DNA of 64,000 nt, taken from NCBI RefSeq assembly GCF_004000885.1, contig NZ_BIMC01000008.1, forward strand, positions 124,001 through 188,000. The letters are read 5' to 3'. Below are positions 18,821-27,928 of this stretch, in pieces. A program made the position numbers and the translations under genes. Each line of letters starts with the position of its first letter. Within the stretch, counting starts at the first letter, position 1. The stretch comes from Paenibacillus glucanolyticus NBRC 15330. Its GTDB lineage: Bacteria; Bacillota; Bacilli; Paenibacillales; Paenibacillaceae. Below the pieces are notes generated by a model. It searched no databases. It worked only from the letters and a program-made list of their open reading frames with translations, and was not told the origin of the DNA.

Positions 18821-18876
18821 AGCGCGCCAGTATGACCCGGGTAGGAAAGGGCATACTGGCGCGCTTCGTGCTTTAT
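18821..18876. terminator. Bidirectional terminator between ecsB and the flavoprotein gene
   Basis: A perfect 14-bp stem AGCGCGCCAGTATG/CATACTGGCGCGCT with a 17-base loop, followed by TCGTGCTTTATT on the plus side. The genes on either side converge. Confidence 0.85.
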
Positions 18877-18899
18877 TCGTAATTTCCAATACCATTGGA

Positions 18900-20177
18900 T
18901 CAGTTCTTGTTATACGCTGCCGCTTCCGCGGCGTGCTTGCCCGCCGTATAACCCGTTGCGAACGCCGCCGTGATATTATAGCCGCCGGTGTATCCATGAA
19001 TATCCAAAATCTCGCCGCAGAAAAACAGGCCTGGCATGAGCTTGGATTCCATGCTTTTCGGCTGAATTTCCTTAAGGCTGACGCCGCCTCCGGTCACGAA
19101 GGCTTCCTTCAGCGACCGGGTGCCTGAAGCTCGGAACGCAAATTTTTTCAAAATGGTTGCAAGGGACGTAAGTGCAGTTCTGGATAAACCGCTGCAGATC
19201 ATGTCACTGTCGATAGATGATTTGGACAGCAGCAGCGGAATCATGCGCTCCGGCAGCATACCCTTAAGAACGTTTTTAATACTCTTTTTGGGCTCAGCCT
19301 CAAAGCGCTCCTTCAGCTCGGCCTCGATTTCGGCCTGCGAGCGATCAGGAAACATGTCAATTGCCATATCCACGTTCACGATTTCGAACTTCCGTTGCAC
19401 CTGGCGGATAAATTGGCTGCAGCGCAGAGCGATTGGGCCGGACACCCCGAAATGGGTAAACAGCATATCTCCCCGATGAGCGATCACTTTTTTCCCTTTG
19501 GGATTCCAGACGGACAGCTCAACATCACGCAGCGACAAACCCTGCAGCTCTTTGGATGCGATGAACGTCTCGGTTGAGACGATAGGGACCTCAGTGGGGT
19601 ACAGCTCAGTAATGGTATGGCCAGCTGCTTCCGCCCAAGGATAACCGTCCCCGGTCGAGCCTGTTTGAGGAACGGACTGACCGCCTGTGGCTATGATGAC
19701 ACAGGAGGATTTGATCACTTCCCCGGATTTTAATTGAATTCCAGCCGTTTGGCCGTTCTCGAACAGAACGCTTTTAACCGGACTGTTCGTCCGGATATCG
19801 GTTCCGAGCTCCTTCACTTTGCCAATCAAGGCATTCACTACGCTGGATGCTTTGTCCGTCACAGGGAACATGCGCCCATTGTCCTCTTCTTTGAGCCGGA
19901 TGCCGAGTTCCTCGAAGAAGGCCATGATATCCCGATTGTTCCAATGCTGAAAAGCGCTATATAAAAAACGTCCGTTGCCCGGGATGTTGGCTATCAACTC
20001 ATCCTGTTCCTTGGCGTTTGTCACGTTGCATCTTCCACCGCCTGATATGCCCAGCTTGCGGCCCAGTTTATCCCCTTTATCAATCAGCAGAACGGAAGCT
20101 CCTCTTTCTCCTGCAGCTACGCAGGACATCAATCCGGAAGGTCCACCGCCGACGACAATAATATCATAATCAAGCAT
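18900..20177 (-). CDS. BaiN/HI0933-family FAD-dependent oxidoreductase
   Basis: A 425-residue flavoprotein of the HI0933/YhiN/BaiN family (YtfP in Bacillus). The FAD-binding Rossmann motif is VVGGGPSGL at the N-terminus. The family motif [16 protein letters not shown] is near residue 40, and the C-terminal [16 protein letters not shown] closes the FAD fold. The cellular reaction is not known for most members. AAAGGAGC precedes the start at a somewhat long 12-base spacing. It is a single-gene unit. Confidence 0.88.
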   Translation of the reverse strand: MLDYDIIVVGGGPSGLMSCVAAGERGASVLLIDKGDKLGRKLGISGGGRCNVTNAKEQDELIANIPGNGRFLYSAFQHWNNRDIMAFFEELGIRLKEEDNGRMFPVTDKASSVVNALIGKVKELGTDIRTNSPVKSVLFENGQTAGIQLKSGEVIKSSCVIIATGGQSVPQTGSTGDGYPWAEAAGHTITELYPTEVPIVSTETFIASKELQGLSLRDVELSVWNPKGKKVIAHRGDMLFTHFGVSGPIALRCSQFIRQVQRKFEIVNVDMAIDMFPDRSQAEIEAELKERFEAEPKKSIKNVLKGMLPERMIPLLLSKSSIDSDMICSGLSRTALTSLATILKKFAFRASGTRSLKEAFVTGGGVSLKEIQPKSMESKLMPGLFFCGEILDIHGYTGGYNITAAFATGYTAGKHAAEAAAYNKN

Positions 20178-20290
20178 GTTTGCTCATAGCTCCTTTGAGG
20201 TTATATCAATGAATAGATGAATCTTATTATAATTATATAGGTATTCGCGAATTAACCCAAACCTCATGAATAGGACGTAAGACGGGGTTT

Positions 20291-20326
20291 TCTGTTGCTT
20301 CAACAGGAACTTACAAGATATTGTAA
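20291..20326 (+). promoter_or_regulatory. Two inverted repeats at the promoter of the sporulation-type kinase
   Basis: CTGTTG-CTT-CAACAG (20291-20305) and TTACAA-GATA-TTGTAA (20311-20326) are both perfect. They overlap a weak candidate promoter, TTGCTT (20295-20300) with TATTGT (20319-20324) and an 18-base spacer. The binding protein is unknown. Confidence 0.4.
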
Positions 20327-20392
20327 AATGATGTCGCCTGTGTTTTAATCAGAAATATTAGACACGTTGTCCAATTGAGGTGATTGATCACT

Positions 20393-22117
20393 GTGCTGAG
20401 CCTATGGAAGGATATTTTGCTGCAAGTTTTGCTGTCTGGTACACTCATCTTTCATCTACCCCTTCTCCTCGACAGACATCTCAAGTGGCTGAACAAGAAG
20501 AATCCGAATGATCTGCTTCGATTTCACAAGCATATCGTAATTTCGAGCGGAGTCAGCACCGTACTCTGCGTCCTGATTTCAGCGATGAACGAATATTACG
20601 TTCCGATCAATCTTGGCGTGATCCCGTTATTTTTAGGCATATTATATGGAAGTCGAAGTTCAGGGTTATGTCTTGCCGTCTTGTATATGACAAGCCATGG
20701 GCTGATAAACGGCTGGTCGATGATCGACTTCATCCTCAATGTACTGGTCCTGGTTTACTCGCTTCTGCCCTGGATTTCCTCCAATTTCAAGAAAGGCTCC
20801 AAGACCGAGAAGATCTGCTGGCTGTGGAGTGCACTGATTCCGGCTATGTTGATCATTGTAGCCTCTCATGCCATTGAAGGAAAGGTTAATAATGATCACC
20901 TGAATCCGGATACAATCCTGGTGACCATACTCTATATGCTGATTGGCATCTTTTATTCCGGCATGATTGTGTATTGGATCGAGCTGACCAGCGAGCGTCT
21001 GGCCTCAGGCCAATATGACGTGAAGAGTGAAGAAATGATCTCTTTGACAAAAATAATAGAGATGATCCCTTTAGGAATGGTGGCCGTGGATAAAAGAGGG
21101 AACATCATCGCTTTTAACCAACTTCTTATCCGCAGTTGCAGGAGTGTGTTTCCGAATTTGACGTCCAAAGATGTGATTGGAAGACCGCTGTTCGATTTAT
21201 TGGACGGTATGATTCAGAAGGAACATCTCCGCAACCGGTTTCTGAAGGCCATGGAGGGAATTGAAAGCACCGGCGAGATTATGCGCAGCCCAACGCGAGT
21301 TTATTCAACGGGCATTTATCCGCTTATACATAATGAGAAAGGCGACATCTTGGGTGCGGTGGGTGTTATGGAAGACATCACGGAGCTTGAGAAGCTTCGA
21401 ACCGAATTTATTAATGTAGAACGACTGAGCCTGGTTGGCCAAATGGCGGCAAGCATTACCCATGAAATTCGTAATCCGATGGCCGTGGTTCGCGGGTTCC
21501 TGCAGCTGATGAAGGAGAAGAGCCCGGAGACACTCGATCACTATTACCGGATCGTCATGGAGGAGCTGGACCGTGCCAATGGCATCATTAATGACTTTTT
21601 GTCTCTGGCCCAGAACCGGGCTGCCGAGAAGGAAGACTGTCATCTTCATGATATTATCCATGAGCTGAGCCCGCTCTTGTGGGCTGACGCGAACTTGCGT
21701 GGACAGAGCATTGAACTGAAGCTCGGAACCCATGTACCCAAGCTGCACCTGAATGCTAAAGAGATGAAACAGCTGATCCTGAATTTGTGTCGCAACGGCA
21801 TGGAGGCTATGGATGACAAAGGAACGTTGACCCTTGAAACCAGGATCGAAGGGGACCAGGTGCAGCTGTATGTGGCAGATACCGGAACGGGCATGTCGGA
21901 GAGCGAGCTGGAGCGTTTGTTTGAGCCCTTCTACACCACGAAGAGTAAGGGAACGGGGCTTGGGCTCGCCCTGTGTATGAGCATTGTTCAGCGGCATCAT
22001 GGAACGATCGATGTGAAGTCACAGCAAGGCGAGGGAACGGTGTTCATTATCTCATTTTCTGTCCGCTCGTACCCTCAGGGCTTAATGGAATCCCAAAGCG
22101 CTGCCGCGTCCGAATAA
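20393..22117 (+). CDS. Sporulation-type sensor histidine kinase (KinB/KinD-like)
   Basis: A 574-residue kinase with an N-terminal membrane block of about six helices (residues 5-195) resembling the 5TMR-LYT sensor. A PAS domain follows near 215-330, then the dimerisation helix with His357 in ITHEIRNPMAV, and an ATPase domain with N box LNLCRNGMEAM, DTGTGM and GTGLGLALCMSI. No response regulator lies beside it, as expected for a kinase feeding the Spo0A phosphorelay; that role is inferred. GAGGTGAT at 20377-20384, complementary to the 16S end, favours GTG 20393 over TTG 20384. Confidence 0.82.
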   Translation: MLSLWKDILLQVLLSGTLIFHLPLLLDRHLKWLNKKNPNDLLRFHKHIVISSGVSTVLCVLISAMNEYYVPINLGVIPLFLGILYGSRSSGLCLAVLYMTSHGLINGWSMIDFILNVLVLVYSLLPWISSNFKKGSKTEKICWLWSALIPAMLIIVASHAIEGKVNNDHLNPDTILVTILYMLIGIFYSGMIVYWIELTSERLASGQYDVKSEEMISLTKIIEMIPLGMVAVDKRGNIIAFNQLLIRSCRSVFPNLTSKDVIGRPLFDLLDGMIQKEHLRNRFLKAMEGIESTGEIMRSPTRVYSTGIYPLIHNEKGDILGAVGVMEDITELEKLRTEFINVERLSLVGQMAASITHEIRNPMAVVRGFLQLMKEKSPETLDHYYRIVMEELDRANGIINDFLSLAQNRAAEKEDCHLHDIIHELSPLLWADANLRGQSIELKLGTHVPKLHLNAKEMKQLILNLCRNGMEAMDDKGTLTLETRIEGDQVQLYVADTGTGMSESELERLFEPFYTTKSKGTGLGLALCMSIVQRHHGTIDVKSQQGEGTVFIISFSVRSYPQGLMESQSAAASE

Positions 22118-22172
22118 TTAGGAGGATGAATAGGCATCATAAGGCAGAGCTAATGGCAAAGGAGGGATTCGG

Positions 22173-22286
22173 ATGAGTAAAAATGATTCGAAACAGCAGG
22201 AGCAGCAGCAGCGCGAAAACAAGGATCGTCGTGGCGAACCCATCGTTGACAAGAAAAAGGATGGGGCCAACTATCCTGCTACCTAG
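22173..22286 (+). CDS. Small hydrophilic protein of unknown function, 37 aa
   Basis: A 37-codon frame with GGAGGGATT at good spacing before ATG 22173. The product begins MSKNDSKQQEQQQRENKDR and is almost wholly polar and charged, with a short GEPIVDK segment and a PAT end. It lies 55 bases after the sensor kinase and just before a terminator, so it is probably transcribed with the kinase. I do not recognise the family. The strong Shine-Dalgarno and placement argue it is real. Confidence 0.55.
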   Translation: MSKNDSKQQEQQQRENKDRRGEPIVDKKKDGANYPAT

Positions 22287-22311
22287 TTTAAACCACCGGA
22301 AACAGTTAAAG

Positions 22312-22348
22312 ACGAGCGGTATCCCATTTTGTGATGCTGCTCGTTTTG
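22312..22348 (+). terminator. Terminator after the 37-aa ORF
   Basis: Outer stem ACGAGC/GCTCGT with an imperfect inner pairing, followed by TTTTGTATTTT. Confidence 0.65.
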
Positions 22349-22444
22349 TATTTTCTTGCTTTCACTCTTTAGGATTGTATAATATAGATATCGATGAGCT
22401 GTTATAATTCGAACAATCTTGTTTATATAAGGAGTGAAGCAGTT

Positions 22445-22879
22445 ATGGGTATGTCTTTTGACCGATATATGCGCGATATGGTTCAACCGATGCGGGATGA
22501 ACTCACCAGTTTGGGAATCAAGGAGCTCACAACTCCTGAAGCGGTAGAGGAAGTGCTGCCAAATGCGCAAGGTACAACACTGGTTGTTGTAAACTCCGTA
22601 TGCGGATGTGCTGCAGGGCAAGCACGCCCAGGTGTAGCCATAGCGCTTGAGAACCAAGTGAAGCCGGATCATTTGTATACCGTATTCGCTGGACAGGATA
22701 AGGAAGCAACGGCAAAAGCCCGTGAGTATTTTGCTCCGTATCCGCCATCCTCACCATCGATTGCTCTGCTGAAGGACGGGGAATTGGTGCACTTTATTGA
22801 GCGTCACCAAGTGGAGAACCGTTCCGCAGAAGAAATCGCGGCTGATTTGTCCGACGCATTCAATCGCTACTGCCAGTAA
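22445..22879 (+). CDS. Bacilliredoxin, BrxA/BrxB family
   Basis: A 144-residue protein closely resembling Bacillus YphP/YqiW. The active site CGC lies in VVVNSVCGCAAGQARPG. Other family stretches are VFAGQDKEATAKAREYF and PPSSPSIALLKDGELVHFI. Bacilliredoxins remove bacillithiol from S-bacillithiolated proteins after oxidative stress, in the cytosol. ATG 22445 has AAGGAG at proper spacing; an earlier ATG at 22394 is unsupported. It is a monocistronic unit with its own terminator. I cannot tell BrxA from BrxB. Confidence 0.92.
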   Translation: MGMSFDRYMRDMVQPMRDELTSLGIKELTTPEAVEEVLPNAQGTTLVVVNSVCGCAAGQARPGVAIALENQVKPDHLYTVFAGQDKEATAKAREYFAPYPPSSPSIALLKDGELVHFIERHQVENRSAEEIAADLSDAFNRYCQ

Positions 22880-22894
22880 GCTGGCAGTTACATA

Positions 22895-22937
22895 GGCCCC
22901 GAAGCATTCGGCATATTCCGAAGCCGCGGGGCTTTTG
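22895..22937 (+). terminator. Terminator after the bacilliredoxin gene
   Basis: Stem GGCCCCG...CGGGGC with a second pairing TTCGG/CCGAA inside, followed by TTTTG. Confidence 0.8.
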
Positions 22938-22993
22938 TTGTATATGTTACGTACTTAAGAAAGAGAGAGCATACTGAAAGGAGTCTTTGAATC

Positions 22994-23803
22994 ATGAGCC
23001 TACAAGAACAAATTATTGCTGAACTGGGTGTCAAACCAACCATTAATGTGGAGGAAGAGGTCAGCAAACGGGTTGATTTTCTGAAAAATTATGTGAAAAA
23101 CTCAGGCACTTCGGGGCTGCTGATCGCTATTAGCGGCGGGATCGATTCCGCTGTGGCAGCGGGTCTGTGCAAGCGGGCAACCGACGAGCTCACCGAGGAG
23201 ACTGGCAAGGAATACAAAACACTTGGAGTATTTCAGCCATTCGGTGAACAGGCCGATATTTCCGACAGCTATGCTACGGCCAAAGCCTTCGATCTGAAGC
23301 ATACCGTGGAGACCAATATCGAGGAAGCTGTAAATGAGATTGCTCTTGAGGTTGAGCATGGTCTGAAAAATATTGGTGTTCATAAACATATCAGTGTTCC
23401 CGGCAAAGGCAACGTAAAAGCCAGAGTTCGCATGGTGGTGCAATATGCGCTGGCGTTTGAGCAGAATTTGATTGTTGTCGGGACTGACCATGCGTCTGAG
23501 GCCATCACCGGCTTTTACACCAAGTGGGGCGATGGAGCAGTGGACATCACGCCGCTAAGTTCCTTGAACAAACGTCAGGTCCGTATGCTTGCATCCTATT
23601 TGGGAGTACCGCAATCGATCCTGGACAAAGCGCCTTCCGCTGGGCTATGGGAAGGACAGACGGATGAGAAAGAGCTCGGAATCAGCTACGATGATAACAG
23701 TGACTATTTGGAGGGCAAGACAATCAATCCTGAAGTTCAGGAGAAACTGGAGAGTTATTACGTAAAAACCGCTCACAAGCGCAACACGATTCCAGGAATT
23801 TAA
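22994..23803 (+). CDS. nadE: NH3-dependent NAD(+) synthetase
   Basis: A 269-residue enzyme that converts deamido-NAD to NAD using ammonia and ATP, the last step of NAD synthesis. The PP-loop ATP-binding motif is AISGGIDSAVA near residues 43-53. VVGTDHASEAITGFYTKWGD and the C-terminal HKRNTIPG are family signatures. There is no glutaminase domain, so it is the short ammonia-dependent form. GAAAGGAGTC precedes ATG 22994. Monocistronic. Confidence 0.96.
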   Translation: MSLQEQIIAELGVKPTINVEEEVSKRVDFLKNYVKNSGTSGLLIAISGGIDSAVAAGLCKRATDELTEETGKEYKTLGVFQPFGEQADISDSYATAKAFDLKHTVETNIEEAVNEIALEVEHGLKNIGVHKHISVPGKGNVKARVRMVVQYALAFEQNLIVVGTDHASEAITGFYTKWGDGAVDITPLSSLNKRQVRMLASYLGVPQSILDKAPSAGLWEGQTDEKELGISYDDNSDYLEGKTINPEVQEKLESYYVKTAHKRNTIPGI

Positions 23804-23821
23804 TATAACGATTTTCAGGCC

Positions 23822-23866
23822 AAAAAGCCTTTTGGGGGATTACCTTCCAGAAGGCTTTTGTTTTTT
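23822..23866 (+). terminator. Terminator after nadE
   Basis: Stem AAAAGCCTT...AAGGCTTTT with flanking TGG/CCA pairing, followed by GTTTTTT. Confidence 0.8.
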
Positions 23867-23978
23867 ATATTCGGGACCCCACACCCCATCAGGATGCGGC
23901 TTGAACCGTCTAAACAGATAAAATTTGAAATGACACAAATTGAATGATTTCATGTTGTTGTAACACGACAGTCTCGCG

Positions 23979-24007
23979 TTGACGTACATCGACTGATACA
24001 ATATAGT
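23979..24007 (+). promoter_or_regulatory. Sigma-A promoter of acpS
   Basis: TTGACG at 23979-23984 and TATAGT at 24002-24007 with an exact 17-base spacer, about 50 bases before the acpS start. Confidence 0.7.
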
Positions 24008-24058
24008 AGTGAGTTTGATTATGGACGGAAGACGGGTTAGTGAAGGAGAGCGGAAGAT

Positions 24059-24451
24059 GTGATTTACGGAATTGGACATGATGTGCTGGACATGAAACGA
24101 ATGGACATTCTGATGACAGGCCCGCATGGAGAGAAATTCATGGAACGTGTACTTACACAGGGTGAGCGGATAATCGCTGCCCGTAAGGGAGCTAAACGGA
24201 CGGAGTTTGTTGCCGGGCGCTTTGCTGCCAAGGAAGCGATATCCAAGTCCTTTGGCTGCGGAATCGGTCGCCTGATCGGATTCTGGGACATTGAAGTGCT
24301 GCCAAATGGCCTCGGGAAACCCATCGCCACTCTGTCCAAGGAAGCCTGGACACGCCTCGGAATTGACCAACCTGCCGATTACACGATTCATTTGACGATT
24401 TCGCATCAGACAGAGCTGGCTTCGGCCTTCGCGGTTGTTGAGACACTATAG
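24059..24451 (+). CDS. acpS: Holo-[acyl-carrier-protein] synthase
   Basis: A 130-residue enzyme that moves 4'-phosphopantetheine from CoA onto acyl carrier protein, as needed for fatty acid synthesis. The Mg-binding Asp is in GIGHDVLDM and the second signature is GRFAAKEAISKSFG. The length is typical of AcpS. The start is GTG 24059 with GAAGGAGA upstream. mutY starts 26 bases after its stop, so they likely share a transcript. Confidence 0.94.
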   Translation: MIYGIGHDVLDMKRMDILMTGPHGEKFMERVLTQGERIIAARKGAKRTEFVAGRFAAKEAISKSFGCGIGRLIGFWDIEVLPNGLGKPIATLSKEAWTRLGIDQPADYTIHLTISHQTELASAFAVVETL

Positions 24452-24477
24452 TAAGGTTATGAAGGGGATTTATATAG

Positions 24478-25620
24478 ATGTATAACACAGAACTTAAACG
24501 ATATTTCAGCCAGGAGCTATTGGATTGGTACGAGGTGAATAAAAGGGATCTGCCATGGCGCAGACACCGCGATCCTTATTATATTTGGGTATCGGAAATT
24601 ATGCTGCAGCAGACCCGGGTGGATACGGTTATTCCATATTTTCATCGGTTTATCGAGCGGTTCCCGACGATCCAATCGCTTGCAGATGCACCGGAGGACG
24701 ATGTGCTGAAATGCTGGGAGGGTCTAGGGTATTATTCCAGGGCACGCAATCTCCAGGCTGCTGCAAGGCAAGTAACGGAGCTGTATGGTGGCGTTATGCC
24801 AAGCGGTAAAGACGAAGTGTCGGGACTAAAAGGCATCGGTCCTTACACTTCAGGCGCCATTCGCAGCATTGCATTCAACATTCCCGCGGCCGCGGTGGAT
24901 GGTAACGTGATGCGCGTGCTGTCCCGTTATTTTTTGATTGAAGAAGATATTATGAAAGTGAAGACACGTACCAAAATGGAGGAGCTGGTGCTTACTCTGG
25001 TCCCTGAGGGACGAGCATCGGATTTTACGCAGGCACTGATGGAGCTGGGGGCATTAATCTGTACGCCGAAGTCGCCCAAATGTCTGGTGTGCCCGGTCAT
25101 GGAGCACTGCACGGCACGGTATGAGGGCAAGGAGGAGTCCCTTCCGATTAAGACAAAGGCGAAGCCCCCTCGTCCTGAATATCGCCTTACAGCCATCGTA
25201 GAGGGTACGGGCGTGCACGAAGGGAAAATCCTGATCCGCAAGCGGCCATCAACCGGCCTGTTGGCAGGAATGTGGGAGCTGCCTCATGTCATTGTGCCGG
25301 CATCGGCAAACCCGGCTGTGATGCCCGAGGAGCCGGCTATGAGCCATCTGCAAGGCGCTTTGCTGGAGGAAGGGATTCCAGTTTTGCCAATCGGCCATGT
25401 GATGGACGCGGAGCATACCTTTAGCCATATTCATTGGAATATGGGGGTATACCGCTGCACATGGCAGGATGCGCCGATATCTTCCCTGCAAGCCGCAGAA
25501 AGCGCAGCAGCGTATGAGACGGGCATCGAGCAATTCCGCTGGATTCACGTGCATGACATGGAACGCTACGCGTTCCCGAACGTGTTCATCCGTATTTTAC
25601 ATTCGTATTTCTCATCTTGA
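24478..25620 (+). CDS. mutY: A/G-specific adenine glycosylase
   Basis: A 380-residue base-excision repair enzyme that removes adenine mispaired with 8-oxoguanine. The helix-hairpin-helix is LKGIGPYTSGAI, the catalytic Asp lies in AVDGNVMRV, and the catalytic Glu in SEIMLQQTRVD. The four iron-sulfur cysteines are spaced C-x6-C-x2-C-x5-C starting at CTPKSPKC. The C-terminal NUDIX-like domain (about 230-375) recognises 8-oxoG. GAAGGGGA precedes ATG 24478. It is co-transcribed with acpS. Confidence 0.96.
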   Translation: MYNTELKRYFSQELLDWYEVNKRDLPWRRHRDPYYIWVSEIMLQQTRVDTVIPYFHRFIERFPTIQSLADAPEDDVLKCWEGLGYYSRARNLQAAARQVTELYGGVMPSGKDEVSGLKGIGPYTSGAIRSIAFNIPAAAVDGNVMRVLSRYFLIEEDIMKVKTRTKMEELVLTLVPEGRASDFTQALMELGALICTPKSPKCLVCPVMEHCTARYEGKEESLPIKTKAKPPRPEYRLTAIVEGTGVHEGKILIRKRPSTGLLAGMWELPHVIVPASANPAVMPEEPAMSHLQGALLEEGIPVLPIGHVMDAEHTFSHIHWNMGVYRCTWQDAPISSLQAAESAAAYETGIEQFRWIHVHDMERYAFPNVFIRILHSYFSS

Positions 25621-25670
25621 AGCTGTTCTCCTTCCTAGGAGAAGTATAGAAGGAAACAGCATAAGGAGTA

Positions 25671-26915
25671 GTGAAGCTGTTGCATAGCTGGAAGAATGCG
25701 CTGTTGTACATTTTTGGTATCGGGGTTTCCAATCTCGGGAACTGGATCTATCTGGTTGCGATCAATTTGCTTGTGCTGCATATGACAGGCTCTCCTGCTG
25801 CCGTGGCTGGATTGTTCATCATCCGGCCGCTTGCAACCTTATTGACTAACTCGTGGGCAGGGAGCATCATTGACCGGATGAATAAGCGCAAGCTTATGAT
25901 TTCAACCGATATTATTCGGGGTGTCCTGATTGCCACAATCCCTTTTATGTCCTCCGTGTGGGGGATTTATATCATCATGTTCCTGATAAATGTGGCGGGC
26001 TCCTTCTTCGGGCCTACCTCAATGACGTATGTCACGAAGTTGATTCCGACAGAGGAACGAAAGCGGTTTAATGCATGGTCCAGCTTTACTACTTCCGGAG
26101 CCGTACTGCTGGGTCCCGCTATATCCGGACTATTGATCGCTTATACGGATATTCGAATCAGCATTGTTATTAATGCGGTATCATTCTTTATCTGCGCACT
26201 GGTCATTTACTTTCTTCCCGATGTGGATGGGGAGGAATTGGATGGCAGCAAACGGAATGTCATCACGATGAAGACACTCCTTCAGGACTGGATCGCTGTC
26301 ATTGATTTCGGCAAAGCCGCGAAATATTTCATGCTGGTCTACCTGTTGTTTCAATGCGCGATGCTGCTCGGATTTGCGCTCGATTCCCAGGAGGCAACCT
26401 TCATTAAACAGGTGCTGCTGCTCGGAGATGAGGATTACGGTTTGCTTATAAGTGTAGCAGGAGCAGGGTATTTGGCAGGCTCGGCGGCAGCGTCTCTATC
26501 GGTAAAATGGCTGTCGCTGCGTATGTTTATCGGAGCTGGCGTCCTGCTGTCGAGTGCGGGTTATATGATTTTCTATGCAGCTTCCGGCCTTGTGACTGCA
26601 GTAATCGGATTTATCATTTTTGGTTTTTTCTCTTCGTATGCCAATGCGGGGTTTACCACATTCTTTCAAAATCAGGTGCCTATCGATCTGATGGGACGTT
26701 TCACCAGCGTGACCCGTATGTTGGAAGGAATGCTTCAGATCGCTCTTACGCTTCTGCTAGGCTTTGCAGCTGATGTATGGTCACTGCAGGCCGTCTGCCT
26801 GATCGGTGCAGGTGCAGCGGTTCTTATCTCGGTCGTATTATGGGGTGTCATCTATGCACCATCCAAAGTCCGCTATTACGAGTCCGATAAGGTGACGGCG
26901 ACCGGCATCCATTAA
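25671..26915 (+). CDS. MFS transporter, macrolide-efflux-like
   Basis: A 12-TM exporter of about 414 residues. The loop 2-3 motif reads GSIIDRMNKRKLMISTD and the region GPTSMTYVTKLIPTEER is typical of MFS_3 members. It is similar in type to the gene at 15381 but clearly different in sequence. The GTG at 25671 follows AAGGAG by only 2 bases; TTG 25680 gives better spacing and could be the true start. It lies 50 bases after mutY and ends at a strong terminator. Substrate unknown. Confidence 0.82.
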   Translation: MKLLHSWKNALLYIFGIGVSNLGNWIYLVAINLLVLHMTGSPAAVAGLFIIRPLATLLTNSWAGSIIDRMNKRKLMISTDIIRGVLIATIPFMSSVWGIYIIMFLINVAGSFFGPTSMTYVTKLIPTEERKRFNAWSSFTTSGAVLLGPAISGLLIAYTDIRISIVINAVSFFICALVIYFLPDVDGEELDGSKRNVITMKTLLQDWIAVIDFGKAAKYFMLVYLLFQCAMLLGFALDSQEATFIKQVLLLGDEDYGLLISVAGAGYLAGSAAASLSVKWLSLRMFIGAGVLLSSAGYMIFYAASGLVTAVIGFIIFGFFSSYANAGFTTFFQNQVPIDLMGRFTSVTRMLEGMLQIALTLLLGFAADVWSLQAVCLIGAGAAVLISVVLWGVIYAPSKVRYYESDKVTATGIH

Positions 26916-26934
26916 ATCGATAGTCGTAGACATC

Positions 26935-26989
26935 AAAAAAAGGCTGCTACAGCGGTAGACATGATCTACAGCTGTAAGCAGCCTTTTTG
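26935..26989. terminator. Bidirectional terminator between MFS and sodA genes
   Basis: Stem AAAAAGGCTGCT/AGCAGCCTTTTT with a further CAGC/GCTG pairing inside. A-runs and T-runs on both sides serve the converging genes. Confidence 0.85.
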
Positions 26990-27014
26990 TATGCATCGGC
27001 TTAGTTAAACGATA

Positions 27015-27623
27015 TTACTTCGCGTTATCGTAGCGTTTGCCGACTTCTTCCCAGTTGACTACATTCCAGAAAGCGGAGATGTAATCAGGGCGTTTGTTTT
27101 GATAGTTCAGGTAGTAAGCATGCTCCCAAACGTCAAGGCCAAGGACAGGTGTTTGACCTTCCATGATCGGGCTGTCTTGGTTAGGTGTGCTGGTTACTGC
27201 CAATTTGCCGTCTTTAACAACGAGCCAAGCCCAGCCGCTGCCGAAACGTGTTGTAGCTGCTTTTGCGAAATCTTCTTTGAATTTATCGAAGCCGCCCAGT
27301 TCATTGTTGATAGCATCAGCCAATGCGCCAGTCGGTTGTCCGCCGCCATTAGGTCCGATAACTTCCCAGAACAGGGAGTGGTTTGCATGGCCGCCGCCGT
27401 TGTTACGAACTGCTGTGCGGATGCTTTCTGGAACAGCGTCAAGGTTAGCAATCAGTTCTTCAAGGGATTTGTCTTGAAGCTCAGGAGCGTTCTCAAGCGC
27501 AGCGTTCAAGTTCGTTACGTAGGTATTATGGTGGCGATCGTGGTGGATCTCCATCGTTTGTGCGTCGATATGAGGCTCGAGCGCGTTGTTTGAGTAAGGA
27601 AGTGCTGGTAATTGAAATGCCAT
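27015..27623 (-). CDS. sodA: Superoxide dismutase (Mn/Fe family)
   Basis: A 202-residue cytosolic enzyme that dismutates superoxide. All four metal ligands are present: His27, His82, Asp164 and His168 ([10 protein letters not shown]). [11 protein letters not shown] is the family signature, and the sequence looks like the Mn form. AGGAGG precedes the ATG and a sigma-A-like promoter lies upstream. A second SOD domain occurs at 40.7-41.9 kb in a fusion protein, so the organism has at least two. Confidence 0.96.
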   Translation of the reverse strand: MAFQLPALPYSNNALEPHIDAQTMEIHHDRHHNTYVTNLNAALENAPELQDKSLEELIANLDAVPESIRTAVRNNGGGHANHSLFWEVIGPNGGGQPTGALADAINNELGGFDKFKEDFAKAATTRFGSGWAWLVVKDGKLAVTSTPNQDSPIMEGQTPVLGLDVWEHAYYLNYQNKRPDYISAFWNVVNWEEVGKRYDNAK

Positions 27624-27734
27624 AATAAAAACCTCCTGTAAATTTAGTTTTTGGTTATGATGAAAGGTCTTCCTTCATCAGGAAGTCTTTATCATCCCGG
27701 AGCAATGAGATATGTAATCCGGCTACACTACATA

Positions 27735-27763
27735 TATTAAACCGTTTTGGGTGATTAAATCAA
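27735..27763 (-). promoter_or_regulatory. Candidate promoter of sodA
   Basis: On the minus strand, TTGATT (27763-27758) and TTAATA (27740-27735) with a 17-base spacer. This implies a leader of about 105 bases. The 27624-27928 region holds no gene besides this. Confidence 0.5.
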
Positions 27764-27928
27764 CTTTTATGTTTGAAAAGTCCGAAAGACCTGATAAATC
27801 AGCAAAAATTTATGAAGAACTTTCCTGTGAAACTTGTCGTTATATATATGACCATGGACACAAGTCGATGACATCTGCATGGGACAATGAAAGGGATATG
27901 CCGAGGTAGAAGGGAGTCGTTTCAAAAC

